This document shows positions 17,292 to 25,796 of a stretch of DNA of 64,000 nucleotides, one piece after another. Both the position numbers and the translations under genes were made by a program. The first letter of the stretch is position 1; every line of letters starts with the position of its first letter. The notes beneath the pieces were generated by a model, which did no database searches, was not told where the DNA came from, and was given only the letters and a program-made list of their open reading frames with translations. The stretch comes from Erythrobacter tepidarius. Lineage in GTDB: Bacteria; Pseudomonadota; Alphaproteobacteria; Sphingomonadales; Sphingomonadaceae. Where the stretch lies: contig NZ_MUYJ01000008.1 in the NCBI RefSeq assembly GCF_002155695.1, positions 62,001 to 126,000 of the forward strand, given 5' to 3'.

Positions 17292-18128
17292 TCAGGCCAG
17301 TTCCAGCTCGCTCTGGGCGCGCGCGAAATCGGGCAGGGCCAGCGCCTTCACCAGACTGCGCAATTCCTGGCGCGCAACCAGATGGCTGGTGCCGAGCTCA
17401 CCGAGATGGCCCTTGTCGAGCAGTGTCAGCCCGGACGGGAACAGCTCGCGGTAAATCACGCGCTCGCTGAGGCCCTGTGTCACCCGGAAGCCGACCCGCT
17501 TGGCCATTTCGGAAAGCGCCCTCTGGAGGCGTGCCTGGTTGCGCGCCTCGACATGCCCGGTGCGGTTGCGCACCACGATCCAGTCCATTTCCGGACGCTG
17601 CTGCTCGATCGTCAGGCGGCTGCGCTTGAGCCGGGCTTCCCAGATCAGCTCGGCGAAGAACGACAGCTTCTTGACCTTGAAAGTCTCGGCATCGACCTGG
17701 CCGATAAGGTCGAAATCGACGAAGCTGTCGTTCATCGGGGTGACCAGCGTATCGGCGTTTTCCACCGCCGTGCGGGCCAAGGGATCATCCCGCCCCGGAT
17801 TGTCGATGATGAGGAAATCGCAGGTCGCCTCCAGCCGGGTGATCATCGCCAGCAGTTCCGCCTCGGTCTCCCCGCGGAACACCTCGCAATCCGGGGTCGG
17901 CAAGGTCAAATGGCGCTTTTCGAGCGTGGCAAGGCGGTTCTCGACATAGCGGTGCATGGTGCGCTGACGCGGATCGAGATCGATCGCGGCCACCCGCGCA
18001 CCGAGATAGGACAGGGCAACCGCGACATGGACCGCAGTGGTCGATTTGCCGGTGCCGCCCTTCTCGTTGGCAAAGACGACGCGATGGGCCTTGCCGGGGA
18101 TCCGCCGGGGAAGGGCAGTGGTGGCCAT
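17292..18128 (-). CDS. mipZ: MipZ-type ParA-family division-plane ATPase
   Basis: MipZ binds ParB near the chromosome origin and forms a polar gradient that keeps FtsZ at midcell. The 278-residue product has the deviant Walker A NEKGGTGKST at 21-30, with the second-lysine arrangement of the ParA/MinD group, and an acidic switch in AAIDLDPRQ near 55. FLIIDNPGRDD near 105-115 is the Walker B region. ATG 18128 has AAGAGG 12 bases upstream and suits the short N-terminus of the family; an ATG at 18152 lacks a ribosome site. It is divergent from panC and 4 bases ahead of the J-domain gene. Confidence 0.9.
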   Translation of the reverse strand: MATTALPRRIPGKAHRVVFANEKGGTGKSTTAVHVAVALSYLGARVAAIDLDPRQRTMHRYVENRLATLEKRHLTLPTPDCEVFRGETEAELLAMITRLEATCDFLIIDNPGRDDPLARTAVENADTLVTPMNDSFVDFDLIGQVDAETFKVKKLSFFAELIWEARLKRSRLTIEQQRPEMDWIVVRNRTGHVEARNQARLQRALSEMAKRVGFRVTQGLSERVIYRELFPSGLTLLDKGHLGELGTSHLVARQELRSLVKALALPDFARAQSELELA

Positions 18129-18235
18129 GGTGACTGAAAACCTCTTGTTCATGGCGCCGGGCTGCCGGGGCGCTTTGACAAGCGCGAGCGCACGGCTAGG
18201 GAACCGCTCACGGTTTTATCGGCAGGGGAAGCCGC

Positions 18236-19093
18236 GTGCAAATTGCGACGACGCGCGATGTGTTGAGAAATGCGGTGACGGCGCTGCGCCAGCAGGGTGG
18301 CGGCCGGATCGCGCTGGTGCCGACCATGGGGGCGCTGCACGAAGGCCATCTGACGCTGGTGCGCCGCGCGCGTGCAGCGGCCGACCACGTCGTCGTCTCG
18401 ATCTTCGTCAACCCCAGGCAGTTCGGCCCGAACGAGGACCTCGACGCCTATCCCCGCCAGCTGGCGACGGACGCGGCGCTGCTGGAAGCCGAAGGGGTTG
18501 CGCTGCTGTGGGCGCCGACGGTCGAAGAAATGTATCCGCAAGGCTTTCTCACCAACATCAGCGTTGCTGGCGTGAGCGAGGGGCTGTGCGGGGCTGCCCG
18601 CCCCGGCCATTTCGACGGGGTGGCGACCGTCGTGTGCAAGCTGTTCAACCAGGTCCGGCCCGACATGGCCTTCTTCGGCGAGAAAGACTTCCAGCAGCTC
18701 GCCGTGATCCGGACAATGGCGCGCGATCTCGATCTTGCCCAGCCGCAAGTGAACAACATCATCGGAGTGCCGACCGTGCGCGAGGCGGACGGCCTCGCGA
18801 TGTCGAGCCGCAACCGCTACCTCTCGCCCGCGCAGCGCGAACAGGCCGCGGCCCTGCCCCGCGCGATGCAGGCTGCGATCGCCGCCATCGAAGGGGGCGC
18901 GCCGGTGGCAAAGGCACTGGCAGAGCTGGAGGCCGACATCATCGCCGCAGGCTTTGCCAGCGTCGACTATGCCGTGCTGGCAGACAGCGCGAGCCTTGCC
19001 CCGCTGGAGGCGCTCGGCGATGGGCCGGCCCGCCTGCTGGTCGCCGCGAGGATCGGCGGGACGCGGCTGATCGACAACATGGCGGTGGGTTGA
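18236..19093 (+). CDS. panC: pantothenate synthetase
   Basis: PanC joins pantoate and beta-alanine with ATP to make pantothenate, the precursor of coenzyme A. The 285-residue product has PTMGALHEGH at 29-38 (ATP-binding HIGH-like motif), the FVNPRQFGPNEDLDAYPR stretch near 57-74, GEKDFQQL near 145, and the MSSRNRYLS motif near 180. All are standard for the family. GGGGA lies 8 bases before the GTG start. The gene stands alone without panB or panD. It is divergent from mipZ. Confidence 0.97.
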   Translation: MQIATTRDVLRNAVTALRQQGGGRIALVPTMGALHEGHLTLVRRARAAADHVVVSIFVNPRQFGPNEDLDAYPRQLATDAALLEAEGVALLWAPTVEEMYPQGFLTNISVAGVSEGLCGAARPGHFDGVATVVCKLFNQVRPDMAFFGEKDFQQLAVIRTMARDLDLAQPQVNNIIGVPTVREADGLAMSSRNRYLSPAQREQAAALPRAMQAAIAAIEGGAPVAKALAELEADIIAAGFASVDYAVLADSASLAPLEALGDGPARLLVAARIGGTRLIDNMAVG

Positions 19094-19161
19094 GACCGAT
19101 AGCGCGCGAGCTTATTGACGCACCGGCACCTTCGGTGGCATGGGCGCGAACGACGGCCCGA

Positions 19162-19235
<74 letters not shown>

Positions 19236-19349
19236 CTCGCCTGTCGGTTAATGTCGGTGTTCGACTAGACAGCCCCCTAAAATCTCTAGCATTCTGCGGC
19301 TTCAAGGCCGCTTGCGGCTACCTGCGTTCATTTCCAGCCGCAACTGGCT

Positions 19350-19410
19350 GGGGGTATGTTTGGGGGGTATCTGCCAGAGGCCTGGCGAATAGCGCCAACC
19401 GCGGGGGTAT
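19350..19410 (+). repeat. three GGGGGTAT repeats beside tRNA-Gly
   Basis: GGGGGTAT occurs at 19350-19357, 19363-19370 and 19403-19410, about 115-175 bases downstream of the tRNA. Similar G-rich GGGTA repeats often precede tyrosine integrase genes of tRNA-targeted elements. At 19448 an ATG opens a frame reading MALSDAV, like the start of such integrases, but it runs into the antisense of the next gene. I read this as a possible scar of a lost element; no integrase gene remains. Confidence 0.4.
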
Positions 19411-19456
19411 CCATGGCGGCGGGCTCCGGAAAGGCGGGCGCGGGCAAATGGCTCTT

Positions 19457-20350
19457 TCAGACGCGGTCAGCCAGCACGCCAAGCTCCGTCGGCTTGCTCC
19501 AGAACGGCAGCACCACGTGGCCGCGCTTGACCGCCTTGTAGGCAAGGAAAGCGCCAGTGCTCGTCGCAAAGATACAGGGGATCAGGCTCGCTTCGAGCCC
19601 GAAGCCGCCACCCGTCACCAGATCAGGGCCGTTAAACACCGTCTTGAACAGGCCCGGCTGGGCGATGCTGCCCGACACCACCCCGCCGAACACCGCCGAC
19701 TGGGTGTAGTTCCAGGCGATGTGAAAGCCGATGCCCAGCCACAGCCGCCGGGTGAGCATATAGGCCGCCGCGAGCAGCAGGCCGGCCTCGATGCTGATGA
19801 AGATCGCGCCGGTCAGCGTCGCATCGGGGTTGGCGAGGTGGACCGCGCCGAACACCACCGAGGACACGATCACCGAAATCCAGCTGCCGAGCCATTCCTC
19901 GACGATCCGGTAGAGCGCCCCGCGGAACAGCAGTTCCTCCAGAAAGCCCGCGCTGCACGCCTGATAGAGCGCGGGGATCATGACCGCCACCGGGTTCATG
20001 CCCTCGATCCGCCCGTAGCCGAGCACGATCAGCACCAGCACGCCGAGGGTATAAAGCCCCGAGCCGACCAGCATCCCGATGCCCAGTTCCTTCAGACCCG
20101 GATTGAACGCCAGATCGCTGATTTCCCGGCGCTCGATGAAGCGCCCGAAGCCGACATAGATCCACATCGCCAAAGCGACCATCCCGGCCACGGCGAAGGC
20201 CGATGCCACGTGGTTGCCCTTGGTCAGCTCCTGGAAGGCATTGCTGAACCCGATGCAGTAGAACAGCGGGGTGCCGAGCAGGAACAGCTTGATCGGCGGA
20301 AACTGCAATATGCGCAGCCACAGCGGCATCTCTTCGGCGCGGTCGGTCAT
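19457..20350 (-). CDS. CPBP-family intramembrane metalloprotease
   Basis: A 297-residue multi-pass membrane protein with the CPBP (CAAX protease/bacteriocin-processing) motifs: EELLFR at 138-143 (glutamates and arginine), a histidine at 171 (FGAVH) and HIAWN at 210-214. These residues make the putative metal site. About seven hydrophobic helices are visible. Members process prenylated proteins or bacteriocins, or mediate self-immunity; the substrate here is unknown. AGGGGG about 10 bases before ATG 20350 fixes the start. It lies next to the M13 relic, and a second CPBP-like protein lies 2.2 kb upstream. Confidence 0.85.
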   Translation of the reverse strand: MTDRAEEMPLWLRILQFPPIKLFLLGTPLFYCIGFSNAFQELTKGNHVASAFAVAGMVALAMWIYVGFGRFIERREISDLAFNPGLKELGIGMLVGSGLYTLGVLVLIVLGYGRIEGMNPVAVMIPALYQACSAGFLEELLFRGALYRIVEEWLGSWISVIVSSVVFGAVHLANPDATLTGAIFISIEAGLLLAAAYMLTRRLWLGIGFHIAWNYTQSAVFGGVVSGSIAQPGLFKTVFNGPDLVTGGGFGLEASLIPCIFATSTGAFLAYKAVKRGHVVLPFWSKPTELGVLADRV

Positions 20351-20397
20351 GGCATGATCCCCCTTGTCGTTGATTGCGATTGTGCCTTTCGCGGTCG

Positions 20398-21500
20398 TCA
20401 CCAGATCCGCACCCGCCGTTCGGGGGGCAGGTAGAGCTTGTCGCCCGGTTTCACCCCGAAGGCTTCATACCAGGCGTCGACATTGCGCACGACGCCGTTG
20501 ACCCGGAACTCGCCGGGCGAGTGGACGTCGGAGAGCACCTTGCGGCGGATTTCGGCTTCCCCGGTGATGTTGCGCCACAGCTGGGACCAGGCGAGGAAGA
20601 AGCGCTGCTCGCCGGTGAAGCCGTCGATCACCGGTGCCTTGCCGCCCTGCTTGTCGGCGACGTAGGCGCGGTAGGCGGCATAGGCGACCGACAGGCCGCC
20701 GAGATCGCCAATATTCTCGCCGAGGTTCTGGCGGCCGTTGATGGTGAGGCCGGGCAGGGCCTCGTAGCCGTTGAACTGATCGACCAGCCCGGCGGTGCGC
20801 TTTTCGAACTCGGCGGCACGGCGCTTGGGGACGGATTGCAGGCGCTTGCTGTGAAAGTCGAAATGGGCCTGCACCCAGGGTTCCGACAGCGACGGTGCCC
20901 AGTGATCGAGCGTCTTGAACATCAGGAAGGACTGCAGGTCGCGCACCGGGGTGGCGGCGAACAGCTGCGCCATGTCCTTCACCGCGCTATCGGTCATCAC
21001 CTTGAGGCGCTGCTGGCCGGCAAAGCCCTGCTCGGCGAGGAAGGCGTCCATCCACGGATAGGCCATGATCCGCGCGAAGCCGGCGCGGTCCTGTGTGCCG
21101 CCGATGATCGCCAGCGTGCTGGCAATTGGGGTGAGGCCGAGCGCATTGCGCCGCGCCATGTCGGCGTGCGAGCGATGGAAGTCGCTGATCATCTGTTCGG
21201 GGCTGCCCGGCGCGTCGGTGCTCTCGCGCGCCATCGCAATCAGTTCGGCGACCCGCTGCTCGGTAGCGAGATAGACCTCGACCGAGGCGTCGATATAGGG
21301 GAGGCCCTCGGCGGCTTGGCGGTTTTGAGCCAGCCTTCGTTGACATAGCGGTAGAAATCATCGCCCGGACGCACTGTGGGCGAAAGCCCATCGCGATCAA
21401 CGCCCCCTGCGGCGCTCTCCGGTTCCGAATGCGCCATGGCAGCCGAGACCGGCTGACGCAGCACGGCGATTGCGGCGGTAGATGCAAGCAGGGTCTTCAT
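20398..21500 (-). pseudogene. decayed M13 (neprilysin/PepO) metallopeptidase
   Basis: The N-terminus from ATG 21500 (signal peptide, then PGDDFYRYVNEGWLKTA) matches M13 peptidases, but a frameshift follows at about 21318-21322. In the next frame the reading continues with PYIDASVEVYLATEQRV. The C-terminal part (GENIGDLGGLSVAY, RFFLAWSQLW, VRNVDAWYEAF, KLYLPPERRVRIW) is well preserved. Intact M13 enzymes are about 680 residues. Here roughly 250 residues are missing near 20815-20855, where FDFHSKRLQS runs straight into AEFEKRTAGL, and the HExxH zinc motif is lost with them. GGAGG before the start is intact. It should be inactive. Confidence 0.8.
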
Positions 21501-21639
21501 CGCAGCCCTCCTGACCCAAGGCCATCGGTCGGCACACGGGAGGACTGCGGCTGACCGGGATTGCCTCACCCCCCGGTCAGCCGCCTCACGTCATGGCCTG
21601 CGCGCTGGACTTCGAGCCGTCACACGGTCGATGAACGGC

Positions 21640-22434
21640 CTAATCCCGACAGGTGCGGGGCGAGACGCTTTCGATCGAGTAGATGTAGCCGTTACGCGAA
21701 TTGACCACGAGGCACTGCTTCGAGGCCGCGCGCCAGTAGGTCATGTACCGGCCCTCGTCGGTCTTCTTGTTATCGAGCTGGGTGAAGCCCCGGCTCATCA
21801 GCTGGCCGGTGGCGTAGTTGCGTTCCTGCCCGTTGAGATCGTTGAACTCGGCATAAGCGCTGTAGCCGCCGCCACCCCGATAGCCGCCGCGGTAGCTGGT
21901 CTGGTGCTCGCGCTCGCGCACGCCGCTGTCATAGCCCGACGAATAGGCGTCCGAGCGGCTGTAGTTGTGATAGGGCTGCCCGTAGAGCCCGTCGCGGTGG
22001 CCGCGCTCGAACTCGGCCATGCCGCGCTCGTCATAATCGGCATCGCCGCGGTGGTGCGACTTGCTGGCAAGCGCCGCGATACCGAGCAGCGCCGCCGCCC
22101 CGACCGCGACTGCCGCCGCCTTGTCACCGCTGCTGCCCTTCTGGTTGCAGTCGGCATTGGTGGTCTGGTCGATCGACTGGAAGTTACCATCATAGGTCAC
22201 GACCTTGATGCATTCCTTGGTGTTGCCGTTCCACCAATAGTTGATCTTGCTGTCGTATTCGGCGTGACCTGAAATCAGGTGAAAGCCGCGGTATTCGAGC
22301 TGTTCCTGACCGCTTGAACCCTTGGCGCCAACCAGATCGCGAACCGATCCCGGCGTCTTGGCCACGGCCGCAACCGGTGCGGCGACCATGGCCGCCGTCG
22401 CCAGCAGCGCGCCCATTTTTCCTGTAAATTTCAT
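21640..22434 (-). CDS. secreted Gly/Tyr-rich protein of unknown function
   Basis: A 264-residue protein with a signal peptide (about 1-25, ending PVAAVA). Two similar domains flank a low-complexity middle: an N-terminal one around GFHLISGHAEYDSKINYWWN and a C-terminal one around GFTQLDNKKTDEGRYMTYWR, each with one cysteine (CIKV, CLVV) in the same relative place. The middle is rich in Gly, Tyr, Arg and Ser (HRDGLYGQPYHNYSRSDAYS). The internal duplication of about 60 residues is visible by eye. GGAAGGA precedes ATG 22434. No known family or function is recognised. Confidence 0.7.
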   Translation of the reverse strand: MKFTGKMGALLATAAMVAAPVAAVAKTPGSVRDLVGAKGSSGQEQLEYRGFHLISGHAEYDSKINYWWNGNTKECIKVVTYDGNFQSIDQTTNADCNQKGSSGDKAAAVAVGAAALLGIAALASKSHHRGDADYDERGMAEFERGHRDGLYGQPYHNYSRSDAYSSGYDSGVREREHQTSYRGGYRGGGGYSAYAEFNDLNGQERNYATGQLMSRGFTQLDNKKTDEGRYMTYWRAASKQCLVVNSRNGYIYSIESVSPRTCRD

Positions 22435-22549
22435 TATCCTTCCCCCTGCGCAAATCCTGCCATGTCGCCCAGAAGCTGACACATAAGCCCCTTTTGAGCA
22501 TTGGACATTTCGAGCCACGCTGTGGGCGTTTCGCGCCAGCCGGCAGGTT

Positions 22550-23245
22550 TCAGCCCGCGCTTGGGCCAGATTGCACCCCGTCGTCCTGCCAGCCGGCGCG
22601 CACGGTTTCGTTCCGCACCAGCCACAGGCCGTAGAGAAACAGCGGGCCGGTGAGGACCAGGCCGAAGGTCAGTTGCTGCTGCAACAGGGCGGGATCGGGC
22701 GCAGCGCTCTTGTCAGCGCCGCTGCCGGCGAGGAACACCACGAAATCCCACAAGGCGTGGATCACCATGATCGGAATGATCGAACGGGTGCGGATGCGAA
22801 TCGCGAGATAGGCCGCGCCGCTCATGAAGGCATTGAGCGCCTGCACCCCGGCTGCAGCGAGCTCACCGGTCAGGATCGCGTTGAACACGTGCACCGAACC
22901 GAAGGCGAGCGAAACCAGCAGGAAGCCGGCCCAGAACGGCAAGGCCTTGCGCGCCGCGCCCCACAGCACCCCGATCCCTGCCAGATAGAGCGCCGGGAGC
23001 CACAGCAGCTTCCACCATCCCGGCGGCGAGGGAGCGCGAAAGCCCATGTCCCGCCAGCCGGCGATCAGGACCGCGATCATCAGAAACGCCGCGGCTCCGG
23101 CCACGCCCCAGGCGAGGTTCTGCGTGATCAAATCTTGCAGGCTCGTCTTCGAATCGAGCAGCAGGGTCGGCACCACCAGGGTGATCGCCGCCCATATCGC
23201 GACCAACACAATGGCAAGGCCGAGCCGCTTGTTGGCATCCGTCAT
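22550..23245 (-). CDS. CPBP-like membrane protein lacking the catalytic motif
   Basis: A 231-residue multi-pass protein with the distal CPBP layout: SLAFGSVHVFNA near 120-131 and PIMVIHALWDF near 180, resembling the two histidine motifs. The upstream EExxxR motif that CPBP proteases need is absent where it should precede SLAFGSVH, and Asp replaces the last Asn. It is therefore probably not a protease, or was shortened. The start overlaps the stop of the upstream membrane-protein gene (ATGA), so the pair is co-translated. Confidence 0.65.
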   Translation of the reverse strand: MTDANKRLGLAIVLVAIWAAITLVVPTLLLDSKTSLQDLITQNLAWGVAGAAAFLMIAVLIAGWRDMGFRAPSPPGWWKLLWLPALYLAGIGVLWGAARKALPFWAGFLLVSLAFGSVHVFNAILTGELAAAGVQALNAFMSGAAYLAIRIRTRSIIPIMVIHALWDFVVFLAGSGADKSAAPDPALLQQQLTFGLVLTGPLFLYGLWLVRNETVRAGWQDDGVQSGPSAG

Positions 23246-23922
23246 GTCTGATTCTCCTTCGCCAGGGCAAAGCCGATGAGCAGCAAGGTCACGATGATCA
23301 GGATGATGGCCGCCAACGTTGCCCCCACTGCGTTGGCCGCGGCCGCGACATAGCCGATGCCCAGCTTGGCCCGGAACCACAGCATCTCCTGCCAAAGGTA
23401 CCAAAGGCTCCCTCCGGCCAAGATGATCAGCGCGGTCTGCGCCGCGGTCGCATTGCCGATCTGCCAGAGCACACCGACCGTCCCGACCACCAGAGTGATC
23501 GGCGCGGTGATAAAGCACTGACTGTAGAATATCGGGCGCAGGGTTTCACGGTCGAGCGCGATGCCGAGCTTGTTGAGCAGCCGCAGCGACAGGACGAGCG
23601 GCAGAAGGCTGAACATGAACACCCGGAACAAGAGCAGGTTCTGGGTGTCCTGAAGAAAGCCCGGCAGCTTGCCTAAGTCCGAAACGGGCAAGGCCAGCTC
23701 GATCAAGTGGCTGAGGCCGAGACACATCATCAGGAACAGCGGCGGGCTGAGCGTATCGCTGTATTGCCCGGACTGCACATCGCCGAGCTCGGTGTCGGCA
23801 TAGTCCATCATGCGCTGCGGGTGGCGGATGGTGAGGTACAGGGTGCGCGGGAAGAACACCAGCATCACCATGACTTCGTAAAGCAGCTCCTCGAGCGACT
23901 TAAGCAGCCTCATGAAGTCCAT
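23242..23922 (-). CDS. multi-pass membrane protein of unknown function
   Basis: A 226-residue protein with four to five predicted membrane helices after a short amphipathic N-terminus (MDFMRLLKSLEELLYEV). Hydrophobic blocks lie at about 63-82, 97-115, 135-155, 163-180 and 195-218. The family is not recognised with confidence; the overall shape recalls Yip1-like or permease-like inner-membrane proteins. It is translationally coupled (4-base ATGA overlap) to the degenerate CPBP protein and may form a complex with it. Confidence 0.65.
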   Translation of the reverse strand: MDFMRLLKSLEELLYEVMVMLVFFPRTLYLTIRHPQRMMDYADTELGDVQSGQYSDTLSPPLFLMMCLGLSHLIELALPVSDLGKLPGFLQDTQNLLLFRVFMFSLLPLVLSLRLLNKLGIALDRETLRPIFYSQCFITAPITLVVGTVGVLWQIGNATAAQTALIILAGGSLWYLWQEMLWFRAKLGIGYVAAAANAVGATLAAIILIIVTLLLIGFALAKENQT

Positions 23923-23966
23923 GGCGGCCTATCCATCAGAGCGCCTGCCGCCGGGCCGCGTCAGGC

Positions 23967-24434
23967 TCAATCGCCGAGGACGAAGGCGTCGGGGATCTCG
24001 TAGGTTTCGGTGCCCAGCCTGGCGATGGTCACGTCGCCCTTCTTCTCCGAGCTGATCGCCATGGCCGCGGTGCCGTCGGCCTCGGCGGTGCTGAAGCTCA
24101 GGAAACTGCCATCAGGGTTGAAGAAGATCGCGCGCTTCGTCGCATCGGGCAAGGTCACTTCAACTGTCGTCCCGTCAGCACCGTTGCGGATCACGCCTGC
24201 ATCGCACATCCCGGCAGCGGCGCCCTTGTAGCCGGCGCAGGAAATCTGTGCGGTGGCATTGTAGTTGGTGCCCGCGACCTTGGCATCGCCCTGGCTATCG
24301 CCATCGCCGGGAACGGCTGCGGCCTGTTCTACCGGCGCGGCATCGGTGGCTGCCGGCGCTTGCGGATCGGCGCCGCCGCAAGCCGCCAGCAACAGCAGCA
24401 TTGCGGGCGTAGCGATCTTCGTGATGGTGTGCAT
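23967..24434 (-). CDS. small lipoprotein of unknown function
   Basis: A 155-residue lipoprotein with a lipobox LLAAC at 15-19 after a short hydrophobic signal, followed by an acidic Ala/Pro/Asp-rich spacer. The C-terminal globular part has a disulfide-capable pair (ISCAGYKG and GMCDAG) and ends in an acidic stretch. The start at ATG 24434 gives the lipobox its normal place; an upstream TTG would lengthen the N-terminus. It is divergent from the AraC-family gene across 202 bases, so that regulator might control it. The function is unknown. Confidence 0.75.
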   Translation of the reverse strand: MHTITKIATPAMLLLLAACGGADPQAPAATDAAPVEQAAAVPGDGDSQGDAKVAGTNYNATAQISCAGYKGAAAGMCDAGVIRNGADGTTVEVTLPDATKRAIFFNPDGSFLSFSTAEADGTAAMAISSEKKGDVTIARLGTETYEIPDAFVLGD

Positions 24435-24636
24435 GTCGGTGTTCCCCCTCAATCAACAACGGCGCCACGAACCGCACTGTCTTCGCGCCACACGGGATTG
24501 TGGGTCAGAAACCCTCCGCATGCCATTGTCATTCGCGGCCAGCGGCTGGACAAATCGCGCCACGCCGCATCGGCGCATCTGCTTGCACCGCGAAGAACTC
24601 CTGCATAAGCTCGCAGCTTGAATCGCGCGGGGCAGT

Positions 24637-25743
24637 ATGGGCGCTATCGGCAATTCATCGCGGCAGTCCGGTTCCCGGATGCGGGCCGGCGCCCAGGGGC
24701 TTGCGCGCGCAGATGTCGAAGCCGCCATCGCGATGATGGGCACGCGTGCCGCAACCCGGGTGCCAACCGCAACCTTGCTGCATATCGGCCAATGGCTCGG
24801 CTGGCCTGAATGGCTGCGCGAGGGCACCTCGCTCGCAGGGACCAGCGGACCGCTGCCGGCGATGATCTCCCGGGCCGACGATGTCCGCATCATGGGCAAT
24901 ATCGTCGAAAACGCGGATATCTTCGCGATCGTCGCGGCCATTCTCACCCACCCACGGCCCGCGCTCAGCCTCGCGGGCGAGCTTGCGGTGCTGCACGGCC
25001 CGGATCTCGGCAGCGCGATCATGCTGATCGCCCGCGGTCTGGCGCTGCGCAACCTTTGGATCTGCCTCGAGGTGCGCGAGGATGAAGCACAGGTCGAGAT
25101 CGCGATCCGCCCGGCCTTGCCGATGGGCGATCTGTTCGGCGCCTTCGCGATCTGCGCGCTCGCCAAACTCCAGCGCTCGATCGCCGTCTATCGCGGGGAT
25201 GCGCTCGAAGGCCTGCGCATTGCCACCCAGCTGCATGACCTGCCGCAGGCTCAGGGCGCGCTGGCCACTTTCGGGTGCCCGGTCGTGCCAGCGAGGGGAG
25301 CGGAAGTCCTGCGGTTTCCCAAGGCGTGGACACAGCAGCTCAATCCGCATCACGATCCGCTGGTCTGGGACGTGGCCAAGGCCAAGATCACGCGCCTCGC
25401 CAACGATGCGGGGGGCATCGCCGATCGCGACCCCTTGCGCGACTTCATCGTCGATCACCTCTCGCGGTTGCACCGCGTGCCGCGGCTCAAGCAGGCCGCC
25501 GTGCATCTCGGCATATCGACCCGCACGATCGTGCGCTCGCTCGCGCGGCAGAACACGAGCTACCACAAGCTGGTCGAAGAGGAACGCAAGAGCCGCGCGC
25601 TGGCCCTGATCGCGGATCGCGCGCTGTCGCTGAAAGAAGTGGCCGAGGAGCTCGGCTTCAACGACATGTCGAGCTTCGGGCGCTCGTTCCGCCAGTGGTT
25701 CGCAGACACCCCCGGCAATATGCGCAGGCAGGCGTGCGGATAG
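24637..25743 (+). CDS. AraC-family transcriptional regulator
   Basis: A 368-residue regulator with a large N-terminal domain of the 'arabinose-binding-like' AraC class (about 30-220) and a C-terminal AraC HTH domain (about 265-365). The second helix-turn-helix is visible as LSLKEVAEELGFNDMSSFGRSFRQW, with the AraC signature spacing. A ligand-binding N-terminus is expected; the ligand is unknown. It is divergent from a lipoprotein gene and convergent with the DUF4403 gene. The ATG at 24679 is an alternative start. Confidence 0.85.
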   Translation: MGAIGNSSRQSGSRMRAGAQGLARADVEAAIAMMGTRAATRVPTATLLHIGQWLGWPEWLREGTSLAGTSGPLPAMISRADDVRIMGNIVENADIFAIVAAILTHPRPALSLAGELAVLHGPDLGSAIMLIARGLALRNLWICLEVREDEAQVEIAIRPALPMGDLFGAFAICALAKLQRSIAVYRGDALEGLRIATQLHDLPQAQGALATFGCPVVPARGAEVLRFPKAWTQQLNPHHDPLVWDVAKAKITRLANDAGGIADRDPLRDFIVDHLSRLHRVPRLKQAAVHLGISTRTIVRSLARQNTSYHKLVEEERKSRALALIADRALSLKEVAEELGFNDMSSFGRSFRQWFADTPGNMRRQACG

Positions 25744-25796
25744 CCGTCTGCCGCTCGCGCGGATCAGCCCGTCCGGCAGGACTGACACGGCCAGCC

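Noticed and set aside
19448..20434. Plus-strand frame beginning MALSDAV as an integrase gene
   Set aside because: After the first residues it is antisense of the CPBP protease gene; only a possible start relic remains.
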